From Eutypella sp. D-1 (Eukaryota > Ascomycota > Sordariomycetes > Xylariales > Diatrypaceae), in the NCBI GenBank assembly GCA_023313575.1, contig JAJTTP010000012.1:992001-1056000 (forward strand): DNA of 64,000 nt, given 5' to 3'. The notes beneath the pieces are model-generated. The model did not search any database. It was not told where the DNA came from and saw only the letters and a program-made list of their open reading frames with translations. This document shows, piece after piece, positions 12,015-24,116 of the stretch. The position numbers were made by a program, and so were the translations under genes. Every line of letters begins with the position of its first letter. The first letter of the stretch is position 1.

Positions 12015-14329
12015 TCAAGCGCCGTTCCGATACACCTGGGCGCCCTGGTTCCTGAAGATGATGGTGTCCCTCCTCTGGAGGATCATGAGGGCCCTGTTGA
12101 GGCTCTGCTCGCTGTAGCCCTTGCCCTCGACCATCTCCCTGCGCAGGGATGCGAGGCTGGTGCTCCAGCCGATGGGCAGGCGGCGCTTGAGTTCCGCCTC
12201 GAGACGCGTCACCTCCTCGTTGAGCTCGCGGCTGCCCTGGTTTGAGCCCTGGTTGACCGCGTCCATGGTACTGCAGAGGAAGAGCCGGATGGCCTCGTCC
12301 ACGTGCTGCTCCGTCGCGATCGGCGAGAGCGTCAGCTTCGCTAGCGCCTCCGTGATCCGCACGATGGCCTCCAGCTGCCGCACCGTGATCGGGATGCTCG
12401 AACGCGTGTTCGCTTCTAACTCCGAGGCGTGTACCTGCTTGCGGATCGAGACGAAGTGTGAGGATAGCTTCTCGGCCGCTTCAGGCGAGAGGCGCGGGGC
12501 GCATCGTCTAGGTAATTTGTTAGAAGAGCCTTCTGTTTATACAAGCATCATCGTGACAACTTACGATTTACAGTAGCTCAGGTACCGTCTCATTCTGTCG
12601 ACAGGGATCTCACCCTCGACTTGCTCATCAAGGGCACGGCCACCCATATGGATTCCCATGACGTGCTTGGCGATCTGCTCGTCCTTGTCTCGCGTGTGCT
12701 CATCTTTGACGATGAAGATCATATCGAAACGTGACAGGATTGTGGTCTGAAAGTCGATGTTCTCGCCCGGCGTCTTCATATCATCGTAACGGCCGAAAAT
12801 CGGGTTGGCTGCCGCAAGGACCGACGTTCGAGCATTGAGAATGGTGGTGATACCGGCCTTGGCAATCGAGATTGTTTGCTGCTCCATCGCCTCGTGAATG
12901 GCGACTCTGTCCTCGTCGCGCATCTTGTCGAACTCATCGATACATACCACGCCACCGTCCGCAAGCACCATGGCACCACCCTCCAGGTAGAACTCTCTTG
13001 TCGAATGGTCCCGTTGGACCGATGCTGTTAAACCAGCGGCTGAGGATCCCTTACCGGACGTGTAAATCGAGATGGGAGCCGCTTTCTCGACGAATTTTAG
13101 AAGCTGGGACTTGGCTGTACCGGGGTCACCCAGGAGAAGAACGTTGATATCACCTCGCAGTTTCATGCCATCGGGAAGGATTTTCTTCGAGCCACCAAGC
13201 AACAAGCATAGAATGGCTTTCTTGATGTCTCGGTTTCCGTAAATGGACGGTGCAATGGAGTCCGCCATGGCGTTGTAAAGGTCGGGCCTTCGGCTGATTT
13301 CCATGAACTCCTGCTCTTCCTCTTCGGAAAAGGCGGAATGGCCCTTCGCGGTTGAATCTACATCGGTCTGGATACCGACCGCTCTGAGATACGGAGTCCT
13401 GATGGCAACAGCACCGCCGCCTGAATTCTTGGAGGCCTTGTTTTGGTAGATAGAGAAGATGCCCATGATGGTACATCTGGAGCCTGGGACTACCCTATTG
13501 GTGAGATATCGGTCGGCAGAGATCAGAACATGTCGAGGCAGCTCTCCAACGGGGACCTGATCGGGAGCCTCCTGGAGTTTAATGATTTGCTGATCGACGA
13601 ACTGGGACTTCTCATGCATGACGAAGTAAGGGTCCATCGGGCACTTGGGAGAGGGATCATTGGGTGGCCTTTGCCGACCGCATTGACGGGGAAGTGAGAC
13701 ACCAGTAAATCCACCATAAATAGGAACGATCTGGTTGTGCAGGCATTCCCGACACTGGATGTGAAGCTCGGTAGCCTTGGATGACATAACAGATGCGCCG
13801 ATGACAATGCCGGGCACCCTCACAAGTCTCGCGATGGTCATGGAATCTAGGTTTCGGATAGAGACATCTTCGGCGTTAGAATGGAGGAGGAGTTGATGTT
13901 CGGGTACGACGGCCTTGGGGTCGTGGGGGAAGATAATGCGGTGAGTGCATTTCTTGAGGGCTGATTCGAACTATATAAAAGAAAGTGGTTAATTGGGCAT
14001 ATTCGGGCAAAAGGGCAAGAGCAATTAGAGTGAACATATAGAGTGAACATATAGAGCTAGCATACCAGAGGAATTATCTCTGCTGGTTCTGTAACCAGGC
14101 GATGAGCCAGTTCTTCGTTGTACGTAATTAAGTCGGTGATGTTGACATCACAGTAGTACTTTTTAAGGAGGGCATTCTCCCTTAACTGATCTCGGTAAAT
14201 GAAGCTGTTATCGTGTCTGAACTGAAGGATGAAAGTGACCAGGCTCTCCTGGATCTGAAGTCTGGTGTCGTCGCCGGCTCCGGCGCCGGATTGGAAGACG
14301 GAAACCGAGTAGACGGACTGGCGGTCCAT
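12015..14329 (-). CDS. MCM5: MCM5, subunit of the MCM2-7 replicative helicase, three exons
   Basis: MCM5 is one of the six ATPases of the MCM2-7 ring that licenses origins and unwinds DNA in the nucleus. Exons are 14329-14066, 13970-12565 and 12507-12015, with introns of 95 and 57 bp; the model gives 720 residues, normal for the family. The N-terminus [12 protein letters not shown] leads into the N-terminal domain. A C4 zinc-binding motif begins CRECLHN and ends at SPKC. The AAA+ core has Walker [10 protein letters not shown] near residue 369, Walker [10 protein letters not shown] and the arginine-finger SRFD. The C-terminal winged-helix region follows. Intron 1 contains a 13-bp tandem duplication. 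The gene is divergent from VPS54 across 1.1 kb. Confidence 0.95.
14027..14052. repeat. 13-bp tandem duplication in MCM5 intron 1
   Basis: The unit AGAGTGAACATAT occurs twice in direct succession (14027-14039, 14040-14052), followed by a partial AGAG. It lies wholly in the 95-bp intron 13971-14065 close to the donor, so it does not alter the protein. Confidence 0.85.
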
Positions 14330-15449
14330 CTTGGAGGAGTGTCGACGGACGAGTTATGTTCCGGATTATCAGAGTAACGCAACTTGAAAAAAATTCAGAG
14401 ATGCGACAACACCTTCAGAAAATCGAAAATCGAAGTTGAAGTAGAACAACTTTAACAGGCAAAAAATCCTAAAGTTGTTGTCAAGGAGATGGATGATGGG
14501 GGTGAATGGTGGAATAGTGAATAGGTGGAGTTCCCTATCAACGACATCCCACCAAATGATACAAATTAATTTATTGGAGCAACACCTGCTGGATATGCGG
14601 GTCCATCTACCTGTTAAAAGGCCTTAGGCGCGTCAGTACGCGTCAGGAGCGCGTCGTGGCCTTTCGCGTTTAAGTGCTTGCATAATCGCGCTAAACTAAA
14701 AAGTTGTTAGTGTCGGGATAGACGGATATCTTGGTTAGTTGTGCATTCGAGACACTTAGATGCTTTGAGTACCGGATTATCGGGTTTATCCTTAACTCGC
14801 AAAACTGTTCTTAACTCAAAGTAACTGCACTGCGCATGCTTAAGGTCCAATACTAAGTAAGCCAGATAGATCATCTCGGACATTAGAGTTAATATTCATC
14901 GTTGCCTACCTCCTTACACCAACCATTTTATTGTATTACAACTTTGCGACACTGAACCTTGTCACGTTACTCAACCAGCCAGCCCAGCTCAGCATATACC
15001 ACCAGTAGTGACCGATCGTCTTTTCTGCTCTTTTCTGCTCTTCTTTACTACTTAAGTTATCGCATGCGACGAATGCCAAATCCTAGTTCAGTCCGGGTTA
15101 TATAGTCCAAAGTCAACATAACATAGCCAGCCTTCTTAACGTGCAGAACGTACAGAACGTACAGAACGTACAGAACGTGCAATTCAAAATCTCCGATATC
15201 TATCTATTATTCGTTCTGCAGCTTTAGCACAGCCCAACAACCCCTACGACTACTACATCGCATAGCCTCTTCACCCTCTCAGCTCCTAACCAACCAGTCG
15301 AAGTTTCTCTCTCCATAGTGGTCGAGCTTGGTATTCTTCTTGTCTTCGTGTGTGCGTTGCATTGCAATGATTCTCCGGTAGCCTTATAGCCTTATGAGAG
15401 CTCTATCAATAAGCCGTCCGGCTTGCCTGGCCTCCATTTGCCAGTCACG
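14330..15449. other. Intergenic, 1.1 kb, divergent promoter of MCM5 and VPS54
   Basis: Contains the 5' flanks of both genes. It holds a 9-bp tandem repeat (15144-15179) and a doubled TTTTCTGCTC word near 15019-15040. No protein-coding signal was seen. Confidence 0.6.
15144..15179. repeat. 9-bp tandem repeat, four units
   Basis: CAGAACGTA is repeated three times and followed by CAGAACGTG. It lies about 270 bp upstream of the VPS54 start and is probably a minisatellite in the 5' region. Confidence 0.9.
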
Positions 15450-18400
15450 ATGTATTCCAACCCTGCGGCCCGCATGTCTATGGACAGCATCGCACCTCTA
15501 TCTCCCACCTCTTCCCGGGCCGAATTCCCCTTCCACCGTCAAGGGTCGGTAGCATCTACTACTGCCACCAGCGCAAGACGCGGTTCTGCTGCCAGCTCTA
15601 TACATTCCGTGGGAGGTCAACTCGACTCCTCCGGTCGATCATCTCATAGTAGTCTACACGAGATAGGCCAAAATGCTATATCCACCTTACTTCAACCCCC
15701 TATAGTCCGAACCGGCTTAGTAGCTCACACTTCTGCACCCGCTTCAAGCGCCCATAAACCACCCACCGCGAGAGACATTCCGCCTGTCACGTTAACCAAC
15801 CTAACCCGCGTCGATGTCAACGAGTTCAAGACTTACCTGTCGCAAGTAGGTGCTTTGCACGAGACATTACGGAGGGCCAAAGAGAGCGACGAAGACACCA
15901 ATACCGACATATTCCGTCGTCATGGTAAACCTGATGAAGTGTCCGTAGATGAAAACCACTTAAAGCCTCGCAGTCGGCCGTCCTCATCCTCCTCCCGAAA
16001 GGCTTCCACCGCTTCCTTCAATGCCCTACCACCTCTCGAAACTCCCACAATACGTCGGCGATCAAGCTCGAACTTCAATAAAAAGGCAACCCAAGGACCC
16101 CCACCGTTATCCACGATTCCCAATGTCTACTTCGACGATGACTTCCATCTCGAGAATCCCCGCACATTCGACGTTGTTAGCGAACGTTCAGAAGTTGTGC
16201 GCCAGCCGGCGAATACCAACCAGGACAAGAATGTCGCCAATGGTTCTGCCGCCGCCGCACCGAGGAAGACGCTTGCGACGAATGCGATTCTACAGGAGAA
16301 ACTGTCCTGGTATATGGACACCGTTGAGATGCATCTGATTTCCTCCATATCTACCGCCTCCACCACCTTTTTCACCGCATTGGGTTCACTGAGGGAGCTG
16401 CATTCCGAAGCGGCTGATTCTGTCGATAGGATCAAGACCTTGCGTAAAGAGCTAGAGGCTCTCGATGAAGAAATTGCCACAACTGGACTGGACATAGTAC
16501 AGAAAAAGCGCCGCCGGGAGAATCTGCAGCAATTGAACGACGCCGTCCATCAGCTTAAGGAGATAGTCGAAGGTGTTTCAGTTTGTGAGTCGCAGGTCGA
16601 CTCAGGGGAGCTCGAGCAAGCCCTGGCCAGCATAGAAACCTTAGAGGGGCTGATAGCTGGAGAGAGAACTGTGACCTCCAACCAAGACAAGCCTCGCCTC
16701 CCTGATATTCGTCTACGTGATCTCAGGGGTGCTGTCGCGCTCGAGGGGGTCAATGACGACCTGTCTACCTTGCGCATTCGTATTGGGAAGGCATACGAAT
16801 CCAACTTTTCCAACATATTATTAAAAGACTTAAGAAACCACGTATCTACCGTTTCCAACCAGGAAGTCCTTCTGAGATGGAGCAGTTCCGCGATCCGGGC
16901 ACGTGGAGGACTCGCCAGGGAGCCGTCCGCCTTTCCGGCGTACCTAGCGGCAACCGAGGACCTGCGCGCGCAGCTTATGCCCGTATTGGCAGGGTTGCAA
17001 AAATCGAAACATGTCACGGTCGCCGTGGCTGCCTACCGAGAAGTCATACTACGGGAGGTCAAGAATCTCGTCCGAAAACCGTTACCGAGCTCCAATGACG
17101 ACGATAACGAGACAATCAGATCCTCTTCTACCAACAGCTCCCGACATCTAACACAACAAGAGAAGTCCTCCATTCTTGCCCGGAATCTACGCGCCCTCGA
17201 CGAGGGCGATGCGGAAGAGCTCCTCCTCAAGATATATATAAGTGTTACTGAAACGCTACGGAGACTAAGCACCCAGATCAAGGTGTTGTTCGACGCTGCG
17301 AGTATGATAGGGGAACCGGTAGATATCACCACCGAATTGCGATCGCCCCAGCCCTTAAAATCTCCCGCATTGAATAGCGCCAATCGCGAACTACAGGAAG
17401 ATATTCATTTGACGATGGACATGGCGAGCCTACTAAATCAATCAGTTGATGTGGCCCAAGAGAAAATTGTGAAGGTGCTGCGGGTGCGGTCTGATCAAAG
17501 TACACGTCTGCCGCTAGTATGGTTCTTGAGGTACTTCACACTTAATCTATACTTCGCCAACGAATGCGAGGCGATCTCTGGTCGCAGCGGTACCTCTCTG
17601 AAGACCATAGTCAATTCCCACATTAAGGACTTCATACAGTTATATGGGGATACCGAGAAACAAAAGTTGGCCCAGGCTATGGAATCAGACCAGTGGAGCG
17701 CCAAAGATTTCACGGAAGATGATACTACGCTCCTAAACCGAATTCTCGAGAGCAGTACTCGGGACGCCGCGGCCTGGTCCGAGGGAAGCAACATCTGGGA
17801 ACCGTATCCTGACGATGAGGAGGGTAGTAACGGACGGCCCCGTGCTGAATCCAACGGGACCAAAGAGAAGACTCGGAGTGCCGTCATCGATAGCGAGAAT
17901 TTCATTCTTCCCAACTCGGCTGTGCTCTGTCTGCGTGGAATGAGCCACTTCCTTCATCTGATTTCCAGCATCCCATCCATGGCCACGGATATCTCCAATT
18001 CGCTTATTTCATACCTCCAGCTGTTCAACTCGAGATGTACGCAGCTTATTCTCGGTGCTGGTGCGATGAAGTCAGCAGGTCTCAGGAACATCACGACAAA
18101 GCACCTCGCTCTAGCAGCACAAGCACTGTCGTTCATTGCGACCCTCATCCCGCACGTGCGCGAGTTCGTCCGGCGGCACGCCGCGACCGGCCCCAATGTC
18201 AACAATGCCGCCGTGGCGTCGCTCATGGGCGAGTTTGACAAGGTCCGCCGCCTTTTCCAGGAATACCAAAACAACATCTACGACAAGTCCGTGGAGATTA
18301 TCATGGGGCGGGCGAACCTGCATGTCAAGACGATGAAGGCCCTCGACTGGAATCAGCAGTCGGAGGCTAGCGTCAACTTGTATATGGAAGCACTGGTCAA

Positions 18401-18906
18401 GGAGACTGTGGTTCTCCATCGTGTTCTGTCGAAGCACCTGCCCGAGGGCACCGTTCAGATGATCATGGTACAGGTCTTTGATGGGTTCCAGAACCACCTC
18501 GGCCCGGCACTAGAGGACCTGCATCCGGAGAATAACATTGGTATTACGCGGTGAGTGTGCCACCACTTTGTCTGATTTAACTAAACACTACCGCGTGTTT
18601 CAACCTTGAAATATTGCCATTCACTAACACCGCAGGAACAGAATGGAGCAGGATATCGACTATTTCGTCGCTCGGCTGGGCAAGATAGAGGGATTTGGAG
18701 ACACGGGGAACAAGCTGTTGGGTGTAGTCAAGGAGAAGAAGGTCGAGTCTCCCCCAGAAGAAGACAAGGAAAAAGAAGACAAGGCCGACGGCGAGAATGG
18801 CGAGAAGGCGAAGACCACCGGCAACGGGGACGCCTCGGAAGGAGAAAGTCGCAAATCAGATGAGAAATCGGGTGGCGAGGAAGCCAAACAGAAAGGCCCC
18901 GGTTAA
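15450..18906 (+). CDS. VPS54: VPS54, GARP tethering complex subunit, two exons
   Basis: Vps54 is a subunit of GARP, which tethers endosome-derived vesicles at the trans-Golgi network. The start is the ATG at 15450 (MYSNPAARMSMDS); a longer open frame begins upstream only at a non-ATG codon. Exon 1 runs to 18550, the intron is 18551-18635 (GTGAGT...CGCAG) and exon 2 18636-18906. The N-terminus is Ser-rich and disordered. A coiled-coil region (about residues 275-400: DRIKTLRKELEALDEEI) and the Vps54 helical body follow. The C-terminus DYFVARLGKIEGFGDTGNK sits in exon 2 and is characteristic, then an acidic/Lys-rich tail. It converges with FAD monooxygenase 1 and marks the left flank of the cluster. 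Confidence 0.88.
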
Positions 18907-19230
18907 CGCTCGTAATCGTGCGAAGATCAATTTACACCATTTATGATGATGACGATGATATGCTTATCGGGCTTTGTCCGCCTCTATGCTCACGCTTGGC
19001 CGTGATATCGACAGACCTAAGGACTTGCCTCTGGATGGATGCCACATGCAAATGCACATGCATTACGAATATCAACCACGATTAGCCTCCATCGTCGTTC
19101 ACATTCGAAGCGGATCGATCTTGTGAGGACTGCAAGTCTTCATGCGCACATATGGCTGTAATTGAAGCTTGTTTGAATTATTTAATTTTTTCTAGCGGTC
19201 TGTAGGAACTTGTAACTTGGTAGTACTAGT
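18907..19230. other. Intergenic, 324 bp, convergent 3' flanks
   Basis: Sits between the VPS54 stop and the stop of FAD monooxygenase 1. Nothing recognisable was found. It is the left boundary between the housekeeping arm and the cluster. Confidence 0.6.
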
Positions 19231-20992
19231 TCAAGGGCGAGCAGTAAAAAGAAATCTAAAGGCATAGTAAAAGACCAGCACGAAAGCGGTCGCAGCACTG
19301 AGCAACAACCCGACACCACCCTTGCCATTGGCATTACCCGCCGGCTTAGCGACCAGCGCAGCGCCGCCCTTGGTACCCGCAACCGAAGCGGCGCCACCGA
19401 CGTCCTTCCAGGGCACGCGACCAGAGGGGAAGTCGGCGACGTCGAGGAAATCGAGCTTGGGGGCGGCGCTGATGACGTCGCTGAGCTGGTCGGCGAAGTA
19501 GCGGTCGGGCAGGCGCGGGACGACGCGCGTGGCCATGAACTTGAGCCACGGGCTCGCCCACGCCTGCATCCGCGTCACGTCCCCCGCGAACCCGGCGATC
19601 AGCCGCATCCGTCCCAGCCGCTCCGCCTGGTACGCCGCCAGCGCCCCCTCCAGAGCCGCTGCCGTCGGCTTGCTGCCCCGCGGCGTCCCTGCTAGCACGG
19701 CTTGCAGCTTGTTCGTGAGTACTGCTACCGACTCGATGCATGTGTTGCCGCCGAGCGCTATGTTCGGCGTCGTCTGGTTTCCTTGTTGTTAGTCTATCTC
19801 TGCACGTCGGCACTTAGAGGTAAGGGGGAGGGGGGGCTTCCTTCTGTCTGCTCACCTTATGCGCGGAGTCGCCCGCGAGGACGATCCGCCCGTGGTACCA
19901 GTGGTCTAGCACGCCTTCCTCCAAATTGACGATGCTGGCGCGGATGCGGCGCTTCCAGACCTCGCCGAAGACGAGCGTGTCGGACATGGGATGGTTCGCG
20001 ATGCTGTTCGCCAGTTTCTCCATGTCCTCGTCGGTGTAGCGCGAGCGGTTGGGGTACGTGACGGGCTCGTCGAGCTTGAAGTGCACGAAGAAGTACCCGG
20101 CCTCCGGCCGCATGATGTACAGGTGCGAGTAGTTGTCGTTGTGCACCACGTTCAGGTCGAGGCCCATCTCCGGGATGTTCTCCGTCATCAGCACGATGCA
20201 TTTCCACTCCGCCTTGATAGCTAGTGGGGGTGAGAGCGGTGTTAGTGAAAAAAAATGGCTCTGTCTTTAGTCTTCGAGTCATAAATATATTGCGACGTAC
20301 CCATCTTTTCCTGCGTCGTGATCAGCCCCGGCGTCGCCCTGTTGGCATGATCCCACATGATCGTTCGCACGGGACTGTACACTCCATCGCAGCCTAGAAC
20401 TAGGTCTCCTCTCTCGACCTCGCCATTGCTCAACCTGACCTCAACCCCGTTCTCGTCTTCAATCACATCTTCCACGCCGCTGTTCGTCTTAATATAAGAC
20501 TTGTCCGGCAGCGTGTCGTATAGATCTTGCAGGAACTGTCGCCTCTCGATAAAGAGTAGGCCGGAGCCGAGACTACAGTCGCAACGAGACAAGGTACTGT
20601 TAGAATAACTTGGTTTTTTTAACAAGGGGGAGGGGGGCCGCCTCGTGCCCTCGACGGGGCTTTGGCAGAGGGCTATTACAGTAAGCTCACTTCTCTTCGA
20701 GGTAGCGAAACATGCCACCGTTGATAATCTCCTTCCCGCTCGGGAGCCGGGCTCGCCAGCGGCCCATGGGGACTGTGTGGCTCTTCACCGTCTCCAGGGC
20801 GCCGACCTGGTGCAGGATCCGGGAGCCGTTCGGATACATGGCGATACTGGCGCCGGCCTGCGGCGCGACGGTCGACCTCCTCTCGAGCACGACATGGTCG
20901 ATGCCGGCCTTCTGGAAAATGTGAGAGGCCGCGAGCCCCGACACGCCGCCGCCTACGACGACGACCCGGAACGGAGCCTCTGAATGTGACAT
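19231..20992 (-). CDS. FAD-dependent monooxygenase 1 (PaxM-type), four exons
   Basis: This is a flavoprotein monooxygenase of the type that epoxidises isoprenoid or polyene double bonds in fungal clusters. Exons are 20992-20691, 20572-20301, 20220-19856 and 19773-19231, for 493 residues. The N-terminal Rossmann motif VVVVGGGVSGLAASHIF binds FAD. GDLVLGCDGVYSPVR (second FAD/NADPH motif) and LAGDSAHKTTPNIALGGN (third motif) follow; the usual Met after HK is Thr. The C-terminus has a hydrophobic anchor (LLLSAATAFVLVFYYAF), so it is probably tethered to the ER. It is a paralogue of the enzyme at 46304-47988, with the same intron positions and identical lengths for exons 2 (272 nt) and 3 (365 nt). 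It is divergent from the PKS. If the cluster is depudecin-like, it corresponds to DEP2 or DEP4. Confidence 0.88.
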
Positions 20993-23900
20993 CTTGGCAA
21001 CCCGCGGGATAGAAAAAACGAAAAGGGAAAGAATGTCTCAAAACGGTTGCAAGCGAATCCCGAGTAAATCCCTATTTCATGGGGACTCGGCTGAAATCAA
21101 TTGGAATACAGTAATACTTGCATGGTCGGCTATCCGCCTTCGCCCAGACCGCCCATCGTTAATTTCTTATACAGTTTCGACGCCCGTAGGCGACCTGCTC
21201 AATTTGGGTCCGACTTCATGAAATAGTTGCATCCACGCCATCCTTCGGTCCCAGAAACCCTTGCAGGGTCGGCGGGAAGGGATACTCCTGTGCGAAGGAG
21301 CTGTCGCCACTCAGCGCGCGGCGTTGGCTCGGACCAGGGCGGGCCGCCACACTCCGTCCTACCTACGATGTCAGCTTTTTTTGAGTCGCAGCGAAAGCGG
21401 TCGCGCTGACGCGAGGTGACATGCTCATTCCTTTATCTTCTTACTGGGGAAAGAAAATCAGCCCACCTCGGCAGCTAGGTTAGTAAGTCGCCGGTAGACA
21501 AAAAAACGGTTTTCCTTCCTTCTTCGTTCGGTGGCTGCATCATGCACGTCTCGTGTGCTAGGCTGCGATCAGGGTCCTTTCTCGGCCGTCTTTTACGCCG
21601 GGGATTCGCAGGTGGCTTGGCCACGTTCTGAAGCAAGGCTATGCACGTGTAGTTAAAGTCGCATCGTGGCTACCGCAGGTTAATGAAGAGACCTTTTTGT
21701 CAACACGTGGGGGAAACGTGGGATGATCAAGTGTTCTAGATTCCTAGAGGCAAAGCGGAGCAAGCCCGATCAGTGAAGCGGCCGCGATAGGGTATTGCCT
21801 TGCCGGGGCGAATACTCGGTACTCTATCGCATCCGTCGTACTCTGACGAAAATCGGCGGGATTCGGCGACTACACATCGATTAACACAGTTTCGAATTGA
21901 TCATACTTTTTGCTCAACTATGATATGTCTCTGACTAATTAACTGATTTTGTACCAGGGGTGGATTGTCGAAGTCTTCTGCTCGCCCAGCTCATTCAACA
22001 TTGTTTTCTGCTATACTGGTGCGTCTATAATATAACACATATGACACTCTGAAGATGCTTTCAACCCCAAGCAGTTCACACTGCTCGAAGGATGGTGGCA
22101 TGAAACGTTGATATTAGATAGCAATATACACATATTGACTGTAAATTGCAATATGCCAAACTACCACACTTGGAAATCATTGTACTATATTCCGTCTTTT
22201 GAGTTGGAACAGCTATTACTATACACTATGCATGAATAAGTGCTAGCAAGAACATAAAGATATAATTTCCATAATCCCAAATTTAAGAGTACAGCAGGTG
22301 AGCTTGGAAACCCATGCGTTTGGAGGATGCCAATATCTTTTTCTAAAACAGGGGCTATCTTTGGCCAAACGCCGGGAAAATAAGTATAGGGATTGCTCTA
22401 TTAGAAGACGAGAACTAATACATAGCCTCTAATTTTGCATGGGTACTGCTTTTCTTTAGGTGACTTATGTGAGTATTCGATCCAAACATTTCCGCGAGAG
22501 AGGCTGATGAAATGCGAAGAGTCTATAATGCTGGACATAATTAACCACTCGGTCAAGACATCACACAAGGAGCAAATGCTCCCAGCTCAGACATTGTTTC
22601 AGTTCGTATCACACACCTGCCAAACTACAACTTCATTATTCAACAGTAAATGAAATTATAGCACATTACGAGTGAAAAGGGACAATCTTAAGCCATAACT
22701 AAGAATTTGTGTATACAAGATAGCAACGCCTGGGGCTCTAAATGAATCTAATATAAGTAAAAGGTATATGCGTTGGGTCATGGCAATATTAGCTCAACAT
22801 AGAACCGGTCAGTCAATTGGCGCAAGCTGTCTGTACTATTTACGAGGACGTAGGAAGGTTTGGTACAGACTGTGCCCGTTTGGCCATGAATTAATACGTT
22901 TGTTCACTCTCCCCCTATAGATGGCGCTGCTAGGCTCTTTCGATCATACTGAAGCCACATATAGCATTGAAGTTCTAATTATAATATTGTCAGTTCTTGA
23001 GTCCTCCAGGCATAAATCTAGTAAGGCCAAGCATCGAGATAAGCTTGGTGATCGTTGGTATACGCCGCAGTCCGAATATTTAGCTCGTTGGAGTCGTATG
23101 ACGCCGTACGATGTCACTTCAATGTTTCAACTCCTACTGTGGTGCTGTCGTTGTTAAATAGAAACTATAATACCATGAATTGGCTCATACATCGCCTGTT
23201 CTCTTCTATCTACCCTCGTGCTGCTCGAAGTCACACAGAAATTCGAGAGTCAGGCCCGTTCCTTCATACGGATAGCTTTCAGTTACGCACTACACTTACA
23301 CGGAGAGCCCAGAGAAGTTCGCAAGAGCATCACATGTTAGTCGGTGTAGATTCTGTTGGTCCAATCTTCAATTGGGTCGACTATCTACAAGAACTTGACT
23401 TCTAGTGGTGCCTTTTCTCCCCTGCAAGTGTAGGCTCTAGACTTCATCGACTCGGCATCTGTTCTGCATTTTCGGTCTGTAGTTTGCGATATGCTGCCTG
23501 CAAAAATCCAATCGGACTCAGCAATATTTCAGATAATACAGATAAGCAACGCACGGAAAAATTAGAATTCGCGTGACGAGTTGTGTGACGGCCGAGCGGT
23601 GATTTCGGTCCGCACCGTGCGAGTGGACCCGGAGCCAAGATCCGCGTTCAGCTTTTGTCAGCGATTATAGCGGTCAGGGGGCCAGTGCAACACGGAGCCG
23701 TTGCAGGATGCAGATCACTCTAGTATAGGGCTGAGGCAAGGCTGAGAACCTTGTCAGGATCAAGGTTTAAACGAGAGGCAAAACTAAGCCGGTGAGTTAT
23801 CACGGCCCGGCTGATGCCTACGCGATAGGAAATCCGGGTCAGCTCCATGAGATACCTTCGGCCAGGGGTGATAATCCACTCAATCTAAGTAAGCAATCTA

Positions 23901-24116
23901 CGTACGTCCGGTCCGATGGCCACCGTAGAGAAATTCGTAGATAACGTTTGAGAGTATTAAAAGTCTATGCGTGGACTTGTGGTTTTGAGGTTTTAGTGAA
24001 TCAGCATCCGTTCAAAGGCTCAATTTGTCAGAAGGGGACTAGTGCAATCATAAAGGTCATCATCACGATCAGGAAATCGTCTGACCATTCATCAATCGTT
24101 TGAGAGCCGTTTCAAA
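20993..24116. other. Intergenic, 3.1 kb, divergent promoter of FAD monooxygenase 1 and the PKS
   Basis: No gene is supported. Parts (roughly 21.9-23.2 kb) look AT- and TpA-rich by eye, compatible with decayed repeat DNA, but no transposase or terminal repeats were recognised. Two CGGTCCG heptamers lie in the 520 bp before the PKS start (23606 and 23909). Related CGG-N-CCG words lie at 21340 and 23803. Confidence 0.5.
23606..23915. promoter_or_regulatory. Two CGGTCCG heptamers upstream of the PKS
   Basis: CGGTCCG lies at 23606-23612 and 23909-23915, about 510 and 200 bp before the PKS ATG. An inverted CGG pair with a 1-nt spacer is the type of site bound by Zn2Cys6 dimers. Assignment as an operator is inference from its distribution. 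Confidence 0.4.
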